Shown: piece by piece, positions 7,854-15,998 of the stretch
Position numbering within the stretch: position 1 is the stretch's first letter
How the letters are laid out: the number at the start of each line of letters is the position of its first letter
Source: Sanguibacter gelidistatuariae
GTDB lineage: Bacteria > Actinomycetota > Actinomycetes > Actinomycetales > Cellulomonadaceae
DNA: 47,276 nucleotides
Reading direction: 5' to 3'
NCBI RefSeq assembly: GCF_900096585.1
Contig: NZ_FMYH01000012.1
Span: 1-47,276, forward strand
Translations under genes and position numbers: made by a program
The notes under the pieces: model-generated
Seen by the model: only the letters and a program-made list of their open reading frames with translations
Told to the model about the DNA's origin: nothing
Database searches by the model: none

Positions 7854-9065
7854 TCAGACGGCGTTCGCGTCGAGCACAGAGAAGCGCGGGTCCAGGCGGA
7901 TGAATCCGCGTGCCCGGCCGTCCCCGTCGACCGAGAACTGCCCGGCCTCGGGTACACGGTGCAACTCGGTTCCGTCGGCGAGGGTGAGCCCGACCTGCAC
8001 GGAGTAGTCCCCCTCGCCCAGGTGCTGCTTCGGGACGAACACGTTGTACTTGTTGACCGAACCCAGCGGTGGGACCTGCGCCTCGAGCATCTTGGTGTTG
8101 GTCGCGTAGACCACGACGCCGAGCGGGTTGGCGATGCCGATCTCGATGATGCAGTCCGGCAGTGTCCGTTCGGACTCGATCTGCATGGCGATGAACAGTC
8201 CCTCACCCCCGGTCAGGACCGGGTGCCCAGTCTGCCCGGACTCCGAGGCGAGTGCGATACCGGTGAACTGGGCCCGGGGGAGTGCGCGCCCGGGGTCGAT
8301 GACCTCGAGGGCACGCTCGCGCTCCTCTTGGCGGGCTTCTTCGAAGTCGGCCCGCAGCAAGCGCAGGGCGGTACGTGGGCTGCCGTCCGTGACGATGTGG
8401 CCCTTCTCGAGGACCACGGCCCGGTCGCAGAACTCGGCCACCTGATCGAGCCCGTGGGTGACGAGGACGATCGTGCGGCCTTCGGACTGGAACTGACGGA
8501 TGCGCTCGAGGCACTTTCGCTGGAACGGTTCGTCTCCGACGGCGAGGACCTCGTCGACGAGGAGGATGTCTGGGTCGACGTGCACCGCGACCGAGAAGGC
8601 CAGCCGGACGTACATGCCCGAGGAATAGAACTTCACCTGGGTGTCGATGAACTTCTCGATCCCGGAGAAGTCGACGATCGCGTCGAAGTACTTGTCGATC
8701 TGGACGCGGCTGAGGCCGAGGATCGAGGCGTTGAGATAGACGTTCTCCCGGCCGGTGAGGTCGGGGTGGAAACCCGCGCCGAGCTCGAGGAGCGCGGCGA
8801 GCCTGCCCCGGATCTTCACACTTCCGGTGTCCGGCTGGAGGATCCCACCGATCATCTTGAGCAGCGTCGACTTGCCGGAACCGTTGGGGCCGATCAGGCC
8901 GACGGTCGTGCCGGACGAGATCTCTAGGTTGATGTCCCGAAGCGCCCAGAACTCCTCTTTGTGGAGTTTGGAGCGGCTGAAGTTGACGACGCGTTCCTTG
9001 AGCGACTTCTCCTTGCGGATGACGAAGTGCTTCGAGAGGTCCTCGATCTGTACGACGGTGGTCAT
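7854..9065 (-). CDS. wzt: Wzt-type ABC transporter ATPase with C-terminal substrate domain
   Basis: The start is ATG at 9065 (SD AGGAG; TGATG overlap with wzm). Of 403 residues, the ATPase has Walker A GPNGSGKST (59-67), signature YSSGMYVRLAFSV (147-159), Walker B DILLVDEVLAVGD (about 166-178) and H-loop His204. Residues ~250-403 form an added domain (DCIIEIGIANPLGVVVYATN ... YNVFVPKQHLGEGDYSVQVG) like the Wzt C-terminal carbohydrate-binding domains, which in E. coli O9a recognise the capped end of the chain before export. Plain Wzt/RgpD/TagH-like exporters lack it. It powers export of the finished polysaccharide through Wzm. The domain implies a terminal modification, which the 38812-42882 fusion could make. 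Confidence 0.94.
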   Translation of the reverse strand: MTTVVQIEDLSKHFVIRKEKSLKERVVNFSRSKLHKEEFWALRDINLEISSGTTVGLIGPNGSGKSTLLKMIGGILQPDTGSVKIRGRLAALLELGAGFHPDLTGRENVYLNASILGLSRVQIDKYFDAIVDFSGIEKFIDTQVKFYSSGMYVRLAFSVAVHVDPDILLVDEVLAVGDEPFQRKCLERIRQFQSEGRTIVLVTHGLDQVAEFCDRAVVLEKGHIVTDGSPRTALRLLRADFEEARQEERERALEVIDPGRALPRAQFTGIALASESGQTGHPVLTGGEGLFIAMQIESERTLPDCIIEIGIANPLGVVVYATNTKMLEAQVPPLGSVNKYNVFVPKQHLGEGDYSVQVGLTLADGTELHRVPEAGQFSVDGDGRARGFIRLDPRFSVLDANAV

Positions 9066-9970
9066 CACAGCTCCTGAGCGAAGTTGGCTTGCAGGCGGGC
9101 GAAGACACGCTGGCACAGCCAGAGCAGGACGATACCGATGAGGATCGCGATCCCCATGCGGAAGTACAGGTGATCAGGGACCGGCTTGGCGTCGCCCGCG
9201 GTCCAGAAGGTCCTCTGGAACCCGAGCACCGCGAGCGTGATCGGGTTCGCGAGGTAGACCTCCTGGATGAGCGTGCTCTTCACATTGTCGATGAACATCG
9301 CCCAGGGGTACACGATCGGGGAGACCCAGAAGAAGATCATGACGAAGATCTCGACAAGGTACTGGATGTCGCGCAGGTAGACGTTCCAAGCACTCAGCAG
9401 CAGTGCCATCGCCGTCCCGTAGAGCACGAGGATGAGCGTTGCACCGATGAAGTATCCCCAGCGGGATCCCGTGGGGAAAGAGCCCATGGCCACCGTCGCC
9501 AGGACGAGGATCACCAGCTGGATGGCAAAGTTGAACAGCGCCGAGCCGATCGCACTCAGGGGGAAGATCTCGCGAGGGAGATAGACCTTCTTGACAAGCC
9601 CGGAGTTCGCGACGACGGACCCGGTTCCGGCACTGAGCGCCTCCGAGTAGAAGCCCCAAGCCGTCAGACCGGCATAGATGAAGATGGCAAACTCGGGAGT
9701 TTGCCGGGCCGCGCCCATGAACTTGCCGAGCGCGACGTAGTAGATGAGCAGCATCGCGAGCGGGCGGATGAGTGTCCAGACGAAGCCGAGCGCGCTGTCC
9801 TTGTACCGCGCCTTGAGCTCGCGCCTGATGAGCATGTCCAGCAGCTCACGCTGGTCGAAAATGTCCTTGATCGAGGACCACGTCCCGGACGCGAACCCGA
9901 GTCGGGGACCGGCGGTCCGCAACGGCTGTTCTGCGAGCGCTACCGCGCGGTCCTGCTGAGTGCTTGTCAT
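9065..9970 (-). CDS. wzm: Wzm-type ABC transporter permease
   Basis: The start is the ATG at 9970 with SD AGGAC six bases upstream; a GTG at 10024 is in frame but lacks an SD. The 301-residue ABC2-type permease has the family's amphipathic N-terminal region (LLDMLIRRELKARYKDSALGFVWTLIRPL), about six membrane segments, the VKKVYLPREIFPLS motif and the WVSPIVYPW segment. With Wzt it forms the inner-membrane channel that moves lipid-linked polysaccharide outward. It shares a palindromic divergent promoter with the GT2-GT4 gene at 10126. Confidence 0.95.
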   Translation of the reverse strand: MTSTQQDRAVALAEQPLRTAGPRLGFASGTWSSIKDIFDQRELLDMLIRRELKARYKDSALGFVWTLIRPLAMLLIYYVALGKFMGAARQTPEFAIFIYAGLTAWGFYSEALSAGTGSVVANSGLVKKVYLPREIFPLSAIGSALFNFAIQLVILVLATVAMGSFPTGSRWGYFIGATLILVLYGTAMALLLSAWNVYLRDIQYLVEIFVMIFFWVSPIVYPWAMFIDNVKSTLIQEVYLANPITLAVLGFQRTFWTAGDAKPVPDHLYFRMGIAILIGIVLLWLCQRVFARLQANFAQEL

Positions 9971-10068
9971 GGTGTCCTTCGCTCTCGGTGCTGCGCTCGA
10001 ACGTGCAGAGACAGCGAGAGTCACAATACAGAATGGGGCGGACCCAGGTGGGCCCCAGTTAGGATCAA

Positions 10069-10086
10069 TAGTCTGCCTGCAGACTA
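10069..10086. promoter_or_regulatory. Divergent promoter with two -10 boxes in one palindrome
   Basis: TAGTCTGC CT GCAGACTA is an 8-bp perfect inverted repeat. TAGTCT reads as a -10 box on the plus strand (10069-10074, toward 10126) and on the minus strand (10086-10081, toward wzm). Predicted leaders are about 45 and 100 bases. It could equally be an operator. Confidence 0.5.
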
Positions 10087-10125
10087 CGCCGACCAGATCG
10101 GTCCCCCTAACCTCGTGGAGGAAGT

Positions 10126-12645
10126 GTGTCTTCGAACCCGATGGCCATCGCTGTACCCAAGGCGGGAGTCCAACCGGGAGTCGTCTCCGTCGTTCTCGTC
10201 AACTACAAGGGCGCCGAGGACACGATCACGTGCCTGAGGTACTTCGACGAGATCGATTGGCCGCGTGAGCGGTTCGAGTTGATCGTCATAGACAACGACT
10301 CCCAGGACGGCAGCGTGGACAAGATCCGCGCTGCTGTGCCGGGCGCGATCGTCGTCGACGCAGGGTCGAACACGGGGTTCGCCGGAGGCTGCAACCTCGG
10401 TGTCGCTCACGCCAAGGGCGAGTACGTCGCGTTCATCAACAACGATGCGCGGCCCGACGCGGGCTGGATCCGCGCGGCCGTCGATGCCTTCGAGTCCGAC
10501 GCGACGATCGGCGCGGTCGCGAGCAAGGTCCTCGACTGGTCGGGCAACCTCATCGACTACGCCGACGGGTCGCTCACCTGGTACGGCATGGGCTACAAGC
10601 GTGAGGCCGAGAAGCCCGACTCCGAGGAGTTCAACACTCCCAAGGACGTGCTCTTCGGAACCGGGGCGGCGATGTTCGTGCGCGCGGATCTCTATCGCGA
10701 GGTCGGCGGATTCGACGAGCGCTTCTTCATGTTCTACGAGGACGTCGACCTCGGCTGGCGCCTGAACATCCTCGGCTGGCGGATGCGCTACGTCCCGACG
10801 TCGCTCGCCTTCCACAAGCACCACGTCACGATGAAGAAGTTCGGCAACTTCCGCGAGACCTACCTGCTCGAGCGCAACGCGCTCATGTCGATGTACAAGA
10901 ACCTCGACGACGAGTCGCTCGCCAAGGCGCTGCCCGCCGCGATGGCGCTCGCCGTGCGGCGCTCCTTGGCGCGCACCGAGACCGACGCGACCGCCCTCGA
11001 CCTGCAGCGCTCTCCCGGCGGCGACGATGTCGGCACCCTCGAGATCCAGAAGATGGCCCTCACCGGTCCCTACGCGATCGACTACTTCACCGACAACCTC
11101 GACACCCTCATCGAGTCGCGGGCGTACCTGCAGAAGATCCGCCGCCGCGCCGACCGTGAGGTCTTCCCGCTGTTCCGGCACGCGATCGAGGCTGCCTACG
11201 CGATCGAGGGCTACAACAGTGCCCACGACGTCCTCATCAAGGCATTTGGCATCGCCGAGCACTTCACGTCCAAGAGCCGCGTACTCGTCGTCACCGGCGA
11301 GCCGCTCCTCGAGCGGATGGCTGGCCCCGCGATCCGCGCCTGGGAGATCGCCACGGCGCTCTCCGCGGAGCACGACGTCAAGCTGCTCTCGACCGCTGGT
11401 GTCAAGGTGACGAGCAAGGACTTCGAGGTCCTCTATCAGGTCGGGCCGAAGCTCGAGGCCGAGACGGACTGGGCGGACGTCATCATCTTCCAGGGCTTCC
11501 TCCTCGAGGGAGCTCCCTGGCTCAAGGAGTCCAGCAAGATCCTCGTCGCCGACGTCTACGACCCCATGCACCTCGAGCAGCTCGAGCAGGCCCGCGACCT
11601 CGGCGAGGAAGGGCGTGCCCGCTCCATCCGCGAGACCAGCCGGATCCTCAACGAGCAGCTCAAGCGCGCGGACTTCGTGCTGTGCGCCTCGGAGAAGCAG
11701 CGAGACTTCTGGCTCGGTCAGATGGCCGGACAGGGGCGGGTCAACGCCCTCGTGTACGACGAGGACAACTCCCTGGACTCCCTCATCTCGGTTGTGCCCT
11801 TCGGCATAGCCGACGAGGACCCGGTCCAGGTCAAGCACGCGATCAAGGGGACCGTCCCGGGGATTGGCGTCGACGACAAGGTCATCATCTGGGGCGGCGG
11901 CGTCTACAACTGGTTCGACCCGTTGACCCTCATCAAGGCCGTCGACCGGCTCGCGGTGCGCCACCCCGAGATCAAGCTCTACTTCATGGGGCTCAAGCAC
12001 CCCAACCCCGGGGTGCCGGACATGAAGATCGCGTGGGAGACCCAGCAGCTCTCCGAGAAGCTCGGGCTCACAGGCAAGCACGTGTTCTTCAACACCGGCT
12101 GGGTTCCCTACAACGAGCGCGCCGACTACCTCCTAGACGCCGACCTGGGCGTGTCGACGCACTTCCACCACATCGAGACGGCGTTCAGCTTCCGGACCCG
12201 GATCCTCGACTACCTGTGGTCCGGGCTGCCGATCGTGGCCACCGGTGGTGACACCTTCGGCACGCTGATCGCCGCGAACAACCTGGGCCGGGTGGTCCAG
12301 CCGGAGGACGTCGACGGACTGGAGGCCGCGCTCGAGGAGATGCTCTTCGACGACGCAGCCATCGCCGACGTCAAGGTCGCGGTCAAGGAGTTCGCCCAGG
12401 GCTACCGATGGAACAGCGTGCTCCAGCCGCTCATCGAGTTCTGCCGGTTCCCGCGCCGTGCACCCGACCTGGCCGTCCGGCTCGGTCGGTCCGACCAGGT
12501 CGCGCACCCGCACAGCAAGCCGCCGTGGAGCATCCGCCAGGACCTCTCCCTGCTCAAGGGTTACCTGGCTGCGGGTGGACCCAAGGAGCTCGTGCGACGC
12601 GTCACCGGACGTCTCAAGCGTCTTGTTCGGGGCACCCCGGGCTGA
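10126..12645 (+). CDS. GT2-GT4 fusion glycosyltransferase
   Basis: The GTG start is preceded by GGAGGA (10117-10122, short spacing). The 839-residue protein has an N-terminal GT2 domain (about 19-290): VVSVVLVNYKGAEDTITCL, DNDSQDGSVD, NTGFAGGCNLGVAHAKGEY, metal site INNDA (105-107) and MFYEDVDLGWR, a rhamnosyltransferase-like layout. A helical link (about 290-380) leads to a GT4/GT-B domain (about 385-780): RVLVVTGEPLLERMAGPAIR, DVYDPMHLEQ, WGGGVYNWFDPLTLIKAV, FRTRILDYLWSGLPIV. A tail with basic residues follows. One protein probably adds two sugars in sequence. It faces wzm/wzt across a shared promoter, so it likely builds the exported polymer. Base composition is regular and strongly GC3-biased. 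Confidence 0.9.
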   Translation: MSSNPMAIAVPKAGVQPGVVSVVLVNYKGAEDTITCLRYFDEIDWPRERFELIVIDNDSQDGSVDKIRAAVPGAIVVDAGSNTGFAGGCNLGVAHAKGEYVAFINNDARPDAGWIRAAVDAFESDATIGAVASKVLDWSGNLIDYADGSLTWYGMGYKREAEKPDSEEFNTPKDVLFGTGAAMFVRADLYREVGGFDERFFMFYEDVDLGWRLNILGWRMRYVPTSLAFHKHHVTMKKFGNFRETYLLERNALMSMYKNLDDESLAKALPAAMALAVRRSLARTETDATALDLQRSPGGDDVGTLEIQKMALTGPYAIDYFTDNLDTLIESRAYLQKIRRRADREVFPLFRHAIEAAYAIEGYNSAHDVLIKAFGIAEHFTSKSRVLVVTGEPLLERMAGPAIRAWEIATALSAEHDVKLLSTAGVKVTSKDFEVLYQVGPKLEAETDWADVIIFQGFLLEGAPWLKESSKILVADVYDPMHLEQLEQARDLGEEGRARSIRETSRILNEQLKRADFVLCASEKQRDFWLGQMAGQGRVNALVYDEDNSLDSLISVVPFGIADEDPVQVKHAIKGTVPGIGVDDKVIIWGGGVYNWFDPLTLIKAVDRLAVRHPEIKLYFMGLKHPNPGVPDMKIAWETQQLSEKLGLTGKHVFFNTGWVPYNERADYLLDADLGVSTHFHHIETAFSFRTRILDYLWSGLPIVATGGDTFGTLIAANNLGRVVQPEDVDGLEAALEEMLFDDAAIADVKVAVKEFAQGYRWNSVLQPLIEFCRFPRRAPDLAVRLGRSDQVAHPHSKPPWSIRQDLSLLKGYLAAGGPKELVRRVTGRLKRLVRGTPG

Positions 12646-12651
12646 TCCGGG

Positions 12652-13629
12652 TCAGACCACTCCGGCGCGATACACGCTGCGCCGCTGCGCCGCACGACCT
12701 GCCCAGGTCGTGCGGCGTAGTCGTCGGGTCTGGGGGGCGCGCCGCAGGACCGCCAGCAGCGCGGAGCGCCGCGCACGGAGGAGGTCGCGGGGCTCGCCGC
12801 GGGTGACCGAATAGCGCACGAGCGCAGCCACCTGCCGCAGGAAGGAGCGCGCGACGACCGAGGCGGGTGCGTGCCTGCCGAAGACGAGCAGCGAGTTCCG
12901 GGTGTTGTAGAACCGGAACAGCGGGCTCGTCGCATCCGAGCTCGCTGCGTGCTGGTGATGGGCGACCGCGCCGGCGACGTAGTGGATGTCCCAGCCAGCG
13001 GCGCGCATCCGCCAGGACAGGTCGGTGTCCTCGTAGTACAGGAACAGTGAGCCGTCGAAGAGACCGATCTCGTTCAGGGTGGTCGCCCGCAGCGCCGCCG
13101 CTCCGCCGCAGAACCCGAACACCTCGGTCGAGGTCTGTTCCGTCCCGGCGATCGCCAGCCAGTCGCGGTCGTTCGCGGCTCCCGCAGCGGTCAAGACGTT
13201 TCCAGTCGAGTTGACGAGCGTCCGCCCGTCCGCGTCCGGCTCAGTGAGCAGGATCTGCGCCGTCGCCGCCCCGACACGCTCGTTCTCGGGGGACTCGAGG
13301 CGCTCGACGAGCAGCCGGACTGCCTCGGGCTCGAAGGTCGCGTCGTTGTTGAGCAGGACGGCATAGGTCGCAGCGAGATCGGTCAGGCCGACGTTCACGC
13401 CTCCCGCGAACCCGAGGTTGGTCTCTGTGACGCGGATGTCAACCATCGGATACGCCTCGGCGAGAAAGGCCGCGGTTCCATCGGTCGAGGCGTTGTCGAC
13501 GACGACGATCTCAAGCGAACCTGGCGGTAGGTCCTGGGCCAGGAGAGAGTCGAGGCACGGGCGGAGCAGGTGTGCTCCGTTCCAGCTGACGACGACGGCA
13601 CGCACCGTGGCCGCCTGCACGGCGGTCAC
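12652..13629 (-). CDS. GT2 glycosyltransferase, WbbL/rhamnosyltransferase-like
   Basis: The GTG start is in a GTGA overlap with the stop of the upstream GT4 gene. The 325-residue protein has the GT2 fold: VRAVVVSWNGAHLLRPCL, VVVDNASTDGTAAFL, NLGFAGGVNVGL, metal-binding LLNNDATFEPEA, FGFCGGAAALR, and FLYYEDTDLSWRMRAAGWDI. This pattern is that of soluble rhamnosyltransferases. The Arg-rich C-terminus (residues ~280-325) probably lies on the membrane. The donor sugar is not determined. Confidence 0.9.
   Translation of the reverse strand: MTAVQAATVRAVVVSWNGAHLLRPCLDSLLAQDLPPGSLEIVVVDNASTDGTAAFLAEAYPMVDIRVTETNLGFAGGVNVGLTDLAATYAVLLNNDATFEPEAVRLLVERLESPENERVGAATAQILLTEPDADGRTLVNSTGNVLTAAGAANDRDWLAIAGTEQTSTEVFGFCGGAAALRATTLNEIGLFDGSLFLYYEDTDLSWRMRAAGWDIHYVAGAVAHHQHAASSDATSPLFRFYNTRNSLLVFGRHAPASVVARSFLRQVAALVRYSVTRGEPRDLLRARRSALLAVLRRAPQTRRLRRTTWAGRAAQRRSVYRAGVV
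12688..12717. terminator. Perfect 13-bp hairpin downstream of the GT2-GT4 gene
   Basis: CGCCGCACGACCT (12688-12700) pairs with AGGTCGTGCGGCG (12705-12717) across a GCCC loop. It lies about 43 bases after the plus-strand stop, inside the 3' end of the convergent gene, and has no T-run. A terminator role is inferred. Confidence 0.5.
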
Positions 13630-14798
13630 AGCTGGTTCCGGGAGATCGGCCAGGCCGCTGCCGCTTCGTGGTAGGCAGTGACATGTTTCTCGGCGCTCGC
13701 CTCCCAGGTGTACCGCGCGGCGTTCGGCCGCGCGGCAGCGCTCAGCCGGTCGTGCGCGGGTCCGGCAGCCTCGACGAGGGCCTGTGCCATCGAGTCGACA
13801 TCGAGCGGGTCGACAAGGATCGCGGCGTCCCCACTCACTTCCTCCATCGAGGTACCGCGCGACGTGACGACCGGGATGCCATGGTTCATGGCCTCAAGGA
13901 TGGGCATGCCGAATCCCTCCCACAACGACGGGAAACAGAACACTCGAGCCCCCGCGTAGGCGAGCTGCAGGTCGTCGTCGTCGAGTCTGCCGAGGGTGTG
14001 GACGCGGTCCGCCGGCAGTGCCTGGACGAGGCGTCGCACGTCGTCGGAGGTGCCACCCCATCCGGAGGGACCGACAAGAACGAGGTCGAGGTCTGCCCCG
14101 GAGGTGAGGGCCGCGTCGAAGGAAGCGAGGAGCGTCGGGAGGTTCTTGCGTGGCTCGAGCGTGCCGCACCACAGCACGTACTCCCGCTCGAGCCTGTGCC
14201 GTCGTCGGAACTGGGCGACATCGTCGCTCGACACAGCCACACCGGTGGTCCCATGGTGGATCACCTGCAGTCGGTCTTCGCGGATGCCCGCCTCGAGGCA
14301 GTCGAGCCGTGTGGTCTCAGAGGGCACGATCACGATGTCGGCCTCGGTGCGGGCGATGTCGAGTGCCCGCTGGAAGAACGAGACCCCGCGAGGGGTGAAG
14401 TGCTCCGGTGAGCGCAGGAAGGCGACGTCGTGGATGGTGACAACAAGTGGTGCGCTCCGTGGTGGGATAGCCCATGTCGTCGCATGGACGACGTCGTAGC
14501 CGCGACCGGCGTGGCGGAGCGCCGGGGTGCGGGGGACCGAGGGGCGCCGCAACTTGTTCCATGCCTCATAGAGCGCACGCCGAGGGAGGTGGGACGCGAC
14601 GACGTCGACCTGCAGGGGTGACGGATCATCGTCGCCGCGTCGCGAGGGGCGTGCTCGCACTCCGGTGACCGCCAGTTCGTCGCGCACGGAGAGGGCGGCC
14701 GTGAGAGCGCGTATGTAGGTCCCGGAGCCACCCGGGACGGGCTGCCAGAGCTGCTCGACAGTGAGGGCGACGGAAATGGTCCCAGGGTGTGCGGTCAC
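13626..14798 (-). CDS. GT4 glycosyltransferase
   Basis: The 390-residue GT-B enzyme has N-terminal TVEQLWQPVPGGSGTYIRAL, VVTIHDVAFLRSPEHF, a linker SETTRLDCLEAGI, then the nucleotide-sugar half YVLWCGTLEPRKNLPTLL and the E-x7-E motif in SLWEGFGMPILEAMNHG. It resembles mannosyl- or rhamnosyl-transferases of actinobacterial wall glycans. The GTG start has the -10 box TAGGCT exactly six bases before it, so the mRNA is probably leaderless. It is first in a two-gene operon with the GT2 gene at 12652-13629. Confidence 0.9.
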   Translation of the reverse strand: MTAHPGTISVALTVEQLWQPVPGGSGTYIRALTAALSVRDELAVTGVRARPSRRGDDDPSPLQVDVVASHLPRRALYEAWNKLRRPSVPRTPALRHAGRGYDVVHATTWAIPPRSAPLVVTIHDVAFLRSPEHFTPRGVSFFQRALDIARTEADIVIVPSETTRLDCLEAGIREDRLQVIHHGTTGVAVSSDDVAQFRRRHRLEREYVLWCGTLEPRKNLPTLLASFDAALTSGADLDLVLVGPSGWGGTSDDVRRLVQALPADRVHTLGRLDDDDLQLAYAGARVFCFPSLWEGFGMPILEAMNHGIPVVTSRGTSMEEVSGDAAILVDPLDVDSMAQALVEAAGPAHDRLSAAARPNAARYTWEASAEKHVTAYHEAAAAWPISRNQL

Positions 14799-14810
14799 CG
14801 GGTCAGCCTA
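14799..14810 (-). promoter_or_regulatory. Leaderless -10 box for the GT4 gene at 14798
   Basis: On the minus strand TAGGCT (14810-14805) is followed by six bases and then the GTG start at 14798. Transcription would begin at or within a base of the start codon. Confidence 0.6.
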
Positions 14811-14855
14811 CCGACACGGGTCGGGGTCGACGGCGGTACCCGACCGAGCACCGGA

Positions 14856-14861
14856 TAGCAT
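14856..14861 (+). promoter_or_regulatory. Candidate -10 box for the gene at 14891
   Basis: TAGCAT, 29 bases before the ATG, giving a leader of roughly 20 bases. No clear -35 box is present. Confidence 0.35.
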
Positions 14862-14890
14862 GGGAGCACTTCCCCTGACATGAGAGTCCC

Positions 14891-15958
14891 ATGAAACTGT
14901 TCGTTCAAGTGCCCTGCCTCAATGAAGAAGACACGTTGTTGTCGGTCCTCGAGACGATTCCGACCCAGATTGATGGGATCGACAAGATCGAGATCCTCAT
15001 CATCGATGACGGTTCGACGGACCGCACGGTCGAGGTCGCTCGGGCGTTCGGTGTGACGCACTTCGTGTTCCACACCCGGAACATGGGGCTCGCGCGGTCC
15101 TTCCGCGACGGCGTCGACTATGCGATCCGCAACGGTGCGGACATCGTCGTCAACACCGACGGAGACAACCAGTACCCCCAGCAGAGCATCGCCGAGCTGG
15201 TCCAACCTCTGCTCCGGGGCGAGGCGGACATCGCTATCGGCGATCGGCAGACCGCGACGATCGCGCACTTCTCCCCGTTCAAGAAGCTTATGCAGCGGGT
15301 CGGCAGCGGAGTGGTGAACAAGGCCGCGGAGACCAAGCTCCCAGACGCGGCAAGCGGGTTCCGTGCCTACTCCCGAGCCTCGTTGTTGCGCCTCAACGTT
15401 GTCACGCAGTTCAGCTACTGCATGGAGACGATCATCCAGGCGGGCAACAAGCGCCTGCGCATCGCGAGCGTCCCGATCACGACGAACCCCAAGACGCGCG
15501 AGTCCCGCCTGTTCAAGAACATCGGCCACCACATGATGAAGTCGGCCTCGGCGATCAGCCGCAGCTACATCATGTTCAAGCCGCACATGGTCTTCATCAC
15601 GCTCGGCGTCGTGTTTGGTGTCCTTGCAGTCATCCCGTTCGCACGCTTCCTCATCTACTGGTTCCAGGGCGACACGAACGGTCACGTCCAGTCGCTCATC
15701 TTCGGCACGGGGATGCTCGTCGGATCGTTGCTGTCCTTCGCGCTGCTCATCATCGCAGACCTACAACGGACCAACCGGGTGTTGATCGAGGACACCCTTG
15801 AGCGCATCAAGGAGATCCAGTACGGGCGCGCTGAGACCGCAGTCAGGCTGCAGGTTTCCGAACCGGCCGATGGCGCAGCTGCGGGGTCGGTTCCCTCTGC
15901 TGAACCAACGTGGTTGTACGAGGACATCAAATCGGTATCTGACCGCCCGGCAACGTGA
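14891..15958 (+). CDS. GT2 polyprenyl-phosphate sugar synthase (GtrB/DPM-like), two membrane segments
   Basis: The 355-residue protein has a DPM1-like catalytic domain: MKLFVQVPCLNEEDTLLSVL, IIDDGSTDRTVEVA, TRNMGLARSFRDGVDYAI, NTDGDNQYPQ with the DxD, and PDAASGFRAYSR. Two membrane helices follow (about residues 235-260 and 275-300), then a charged tail ending in LYEDIKSV. The family moves a sugar from a nucleotide onto polyprenyl phosphate on the cytoplasmic face. The product sugar is unknown. It is one of three such enzymes in the window and sits near a GT-C gene (19505) and a GtrA gene (18070). It stands alone between a divergent GT4 gene and a convergent epimerase gene. Confidence 0.87.
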   Translation: MKLFVQVPCLNEEDTLLSVLETIPTQIDGIDKIEILIIDDGSTDRTVEVARAFGVTHFVFHTRNMGLARSFRDGVDYAIRNGADIVVNTDGDNQYPQQSIAELVQPLLRGEADIAIGDRQTATIAHFSPFKKLMQRVGSGVVNKAAETKLPDAASGFRAYSRASLLRLNVVTQFSYCMETIIQAGNKRLRIASVPITTNPKTRESRLFKNIGHHMMKSASAISRSYIMFKPHMVFITLGVVFGVLAVIPFARFLIYWFQGDTNGHVQSLIFGTGMLVGSLLSFALLIIADLQRTNRVLIEDTLERIKEIQYGRAETAVRLQVSEPADGAAAGSVPSAEPTWLYEDIKSVSDRPAT

Positions 15959-15998
15959 TCCGAGGCATAGGGGCAGGATCGCACGGGACCGGTGATTC

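Noticed and set aside
10084-12081. 665-codon open frame on the minus strand
   Set aside because: It lies wholly antisense to the GT2-GT4 gene, is rich in Glu/Val/Leu/Arg without any domain, and is the usual shadow of GC3-biased coding.
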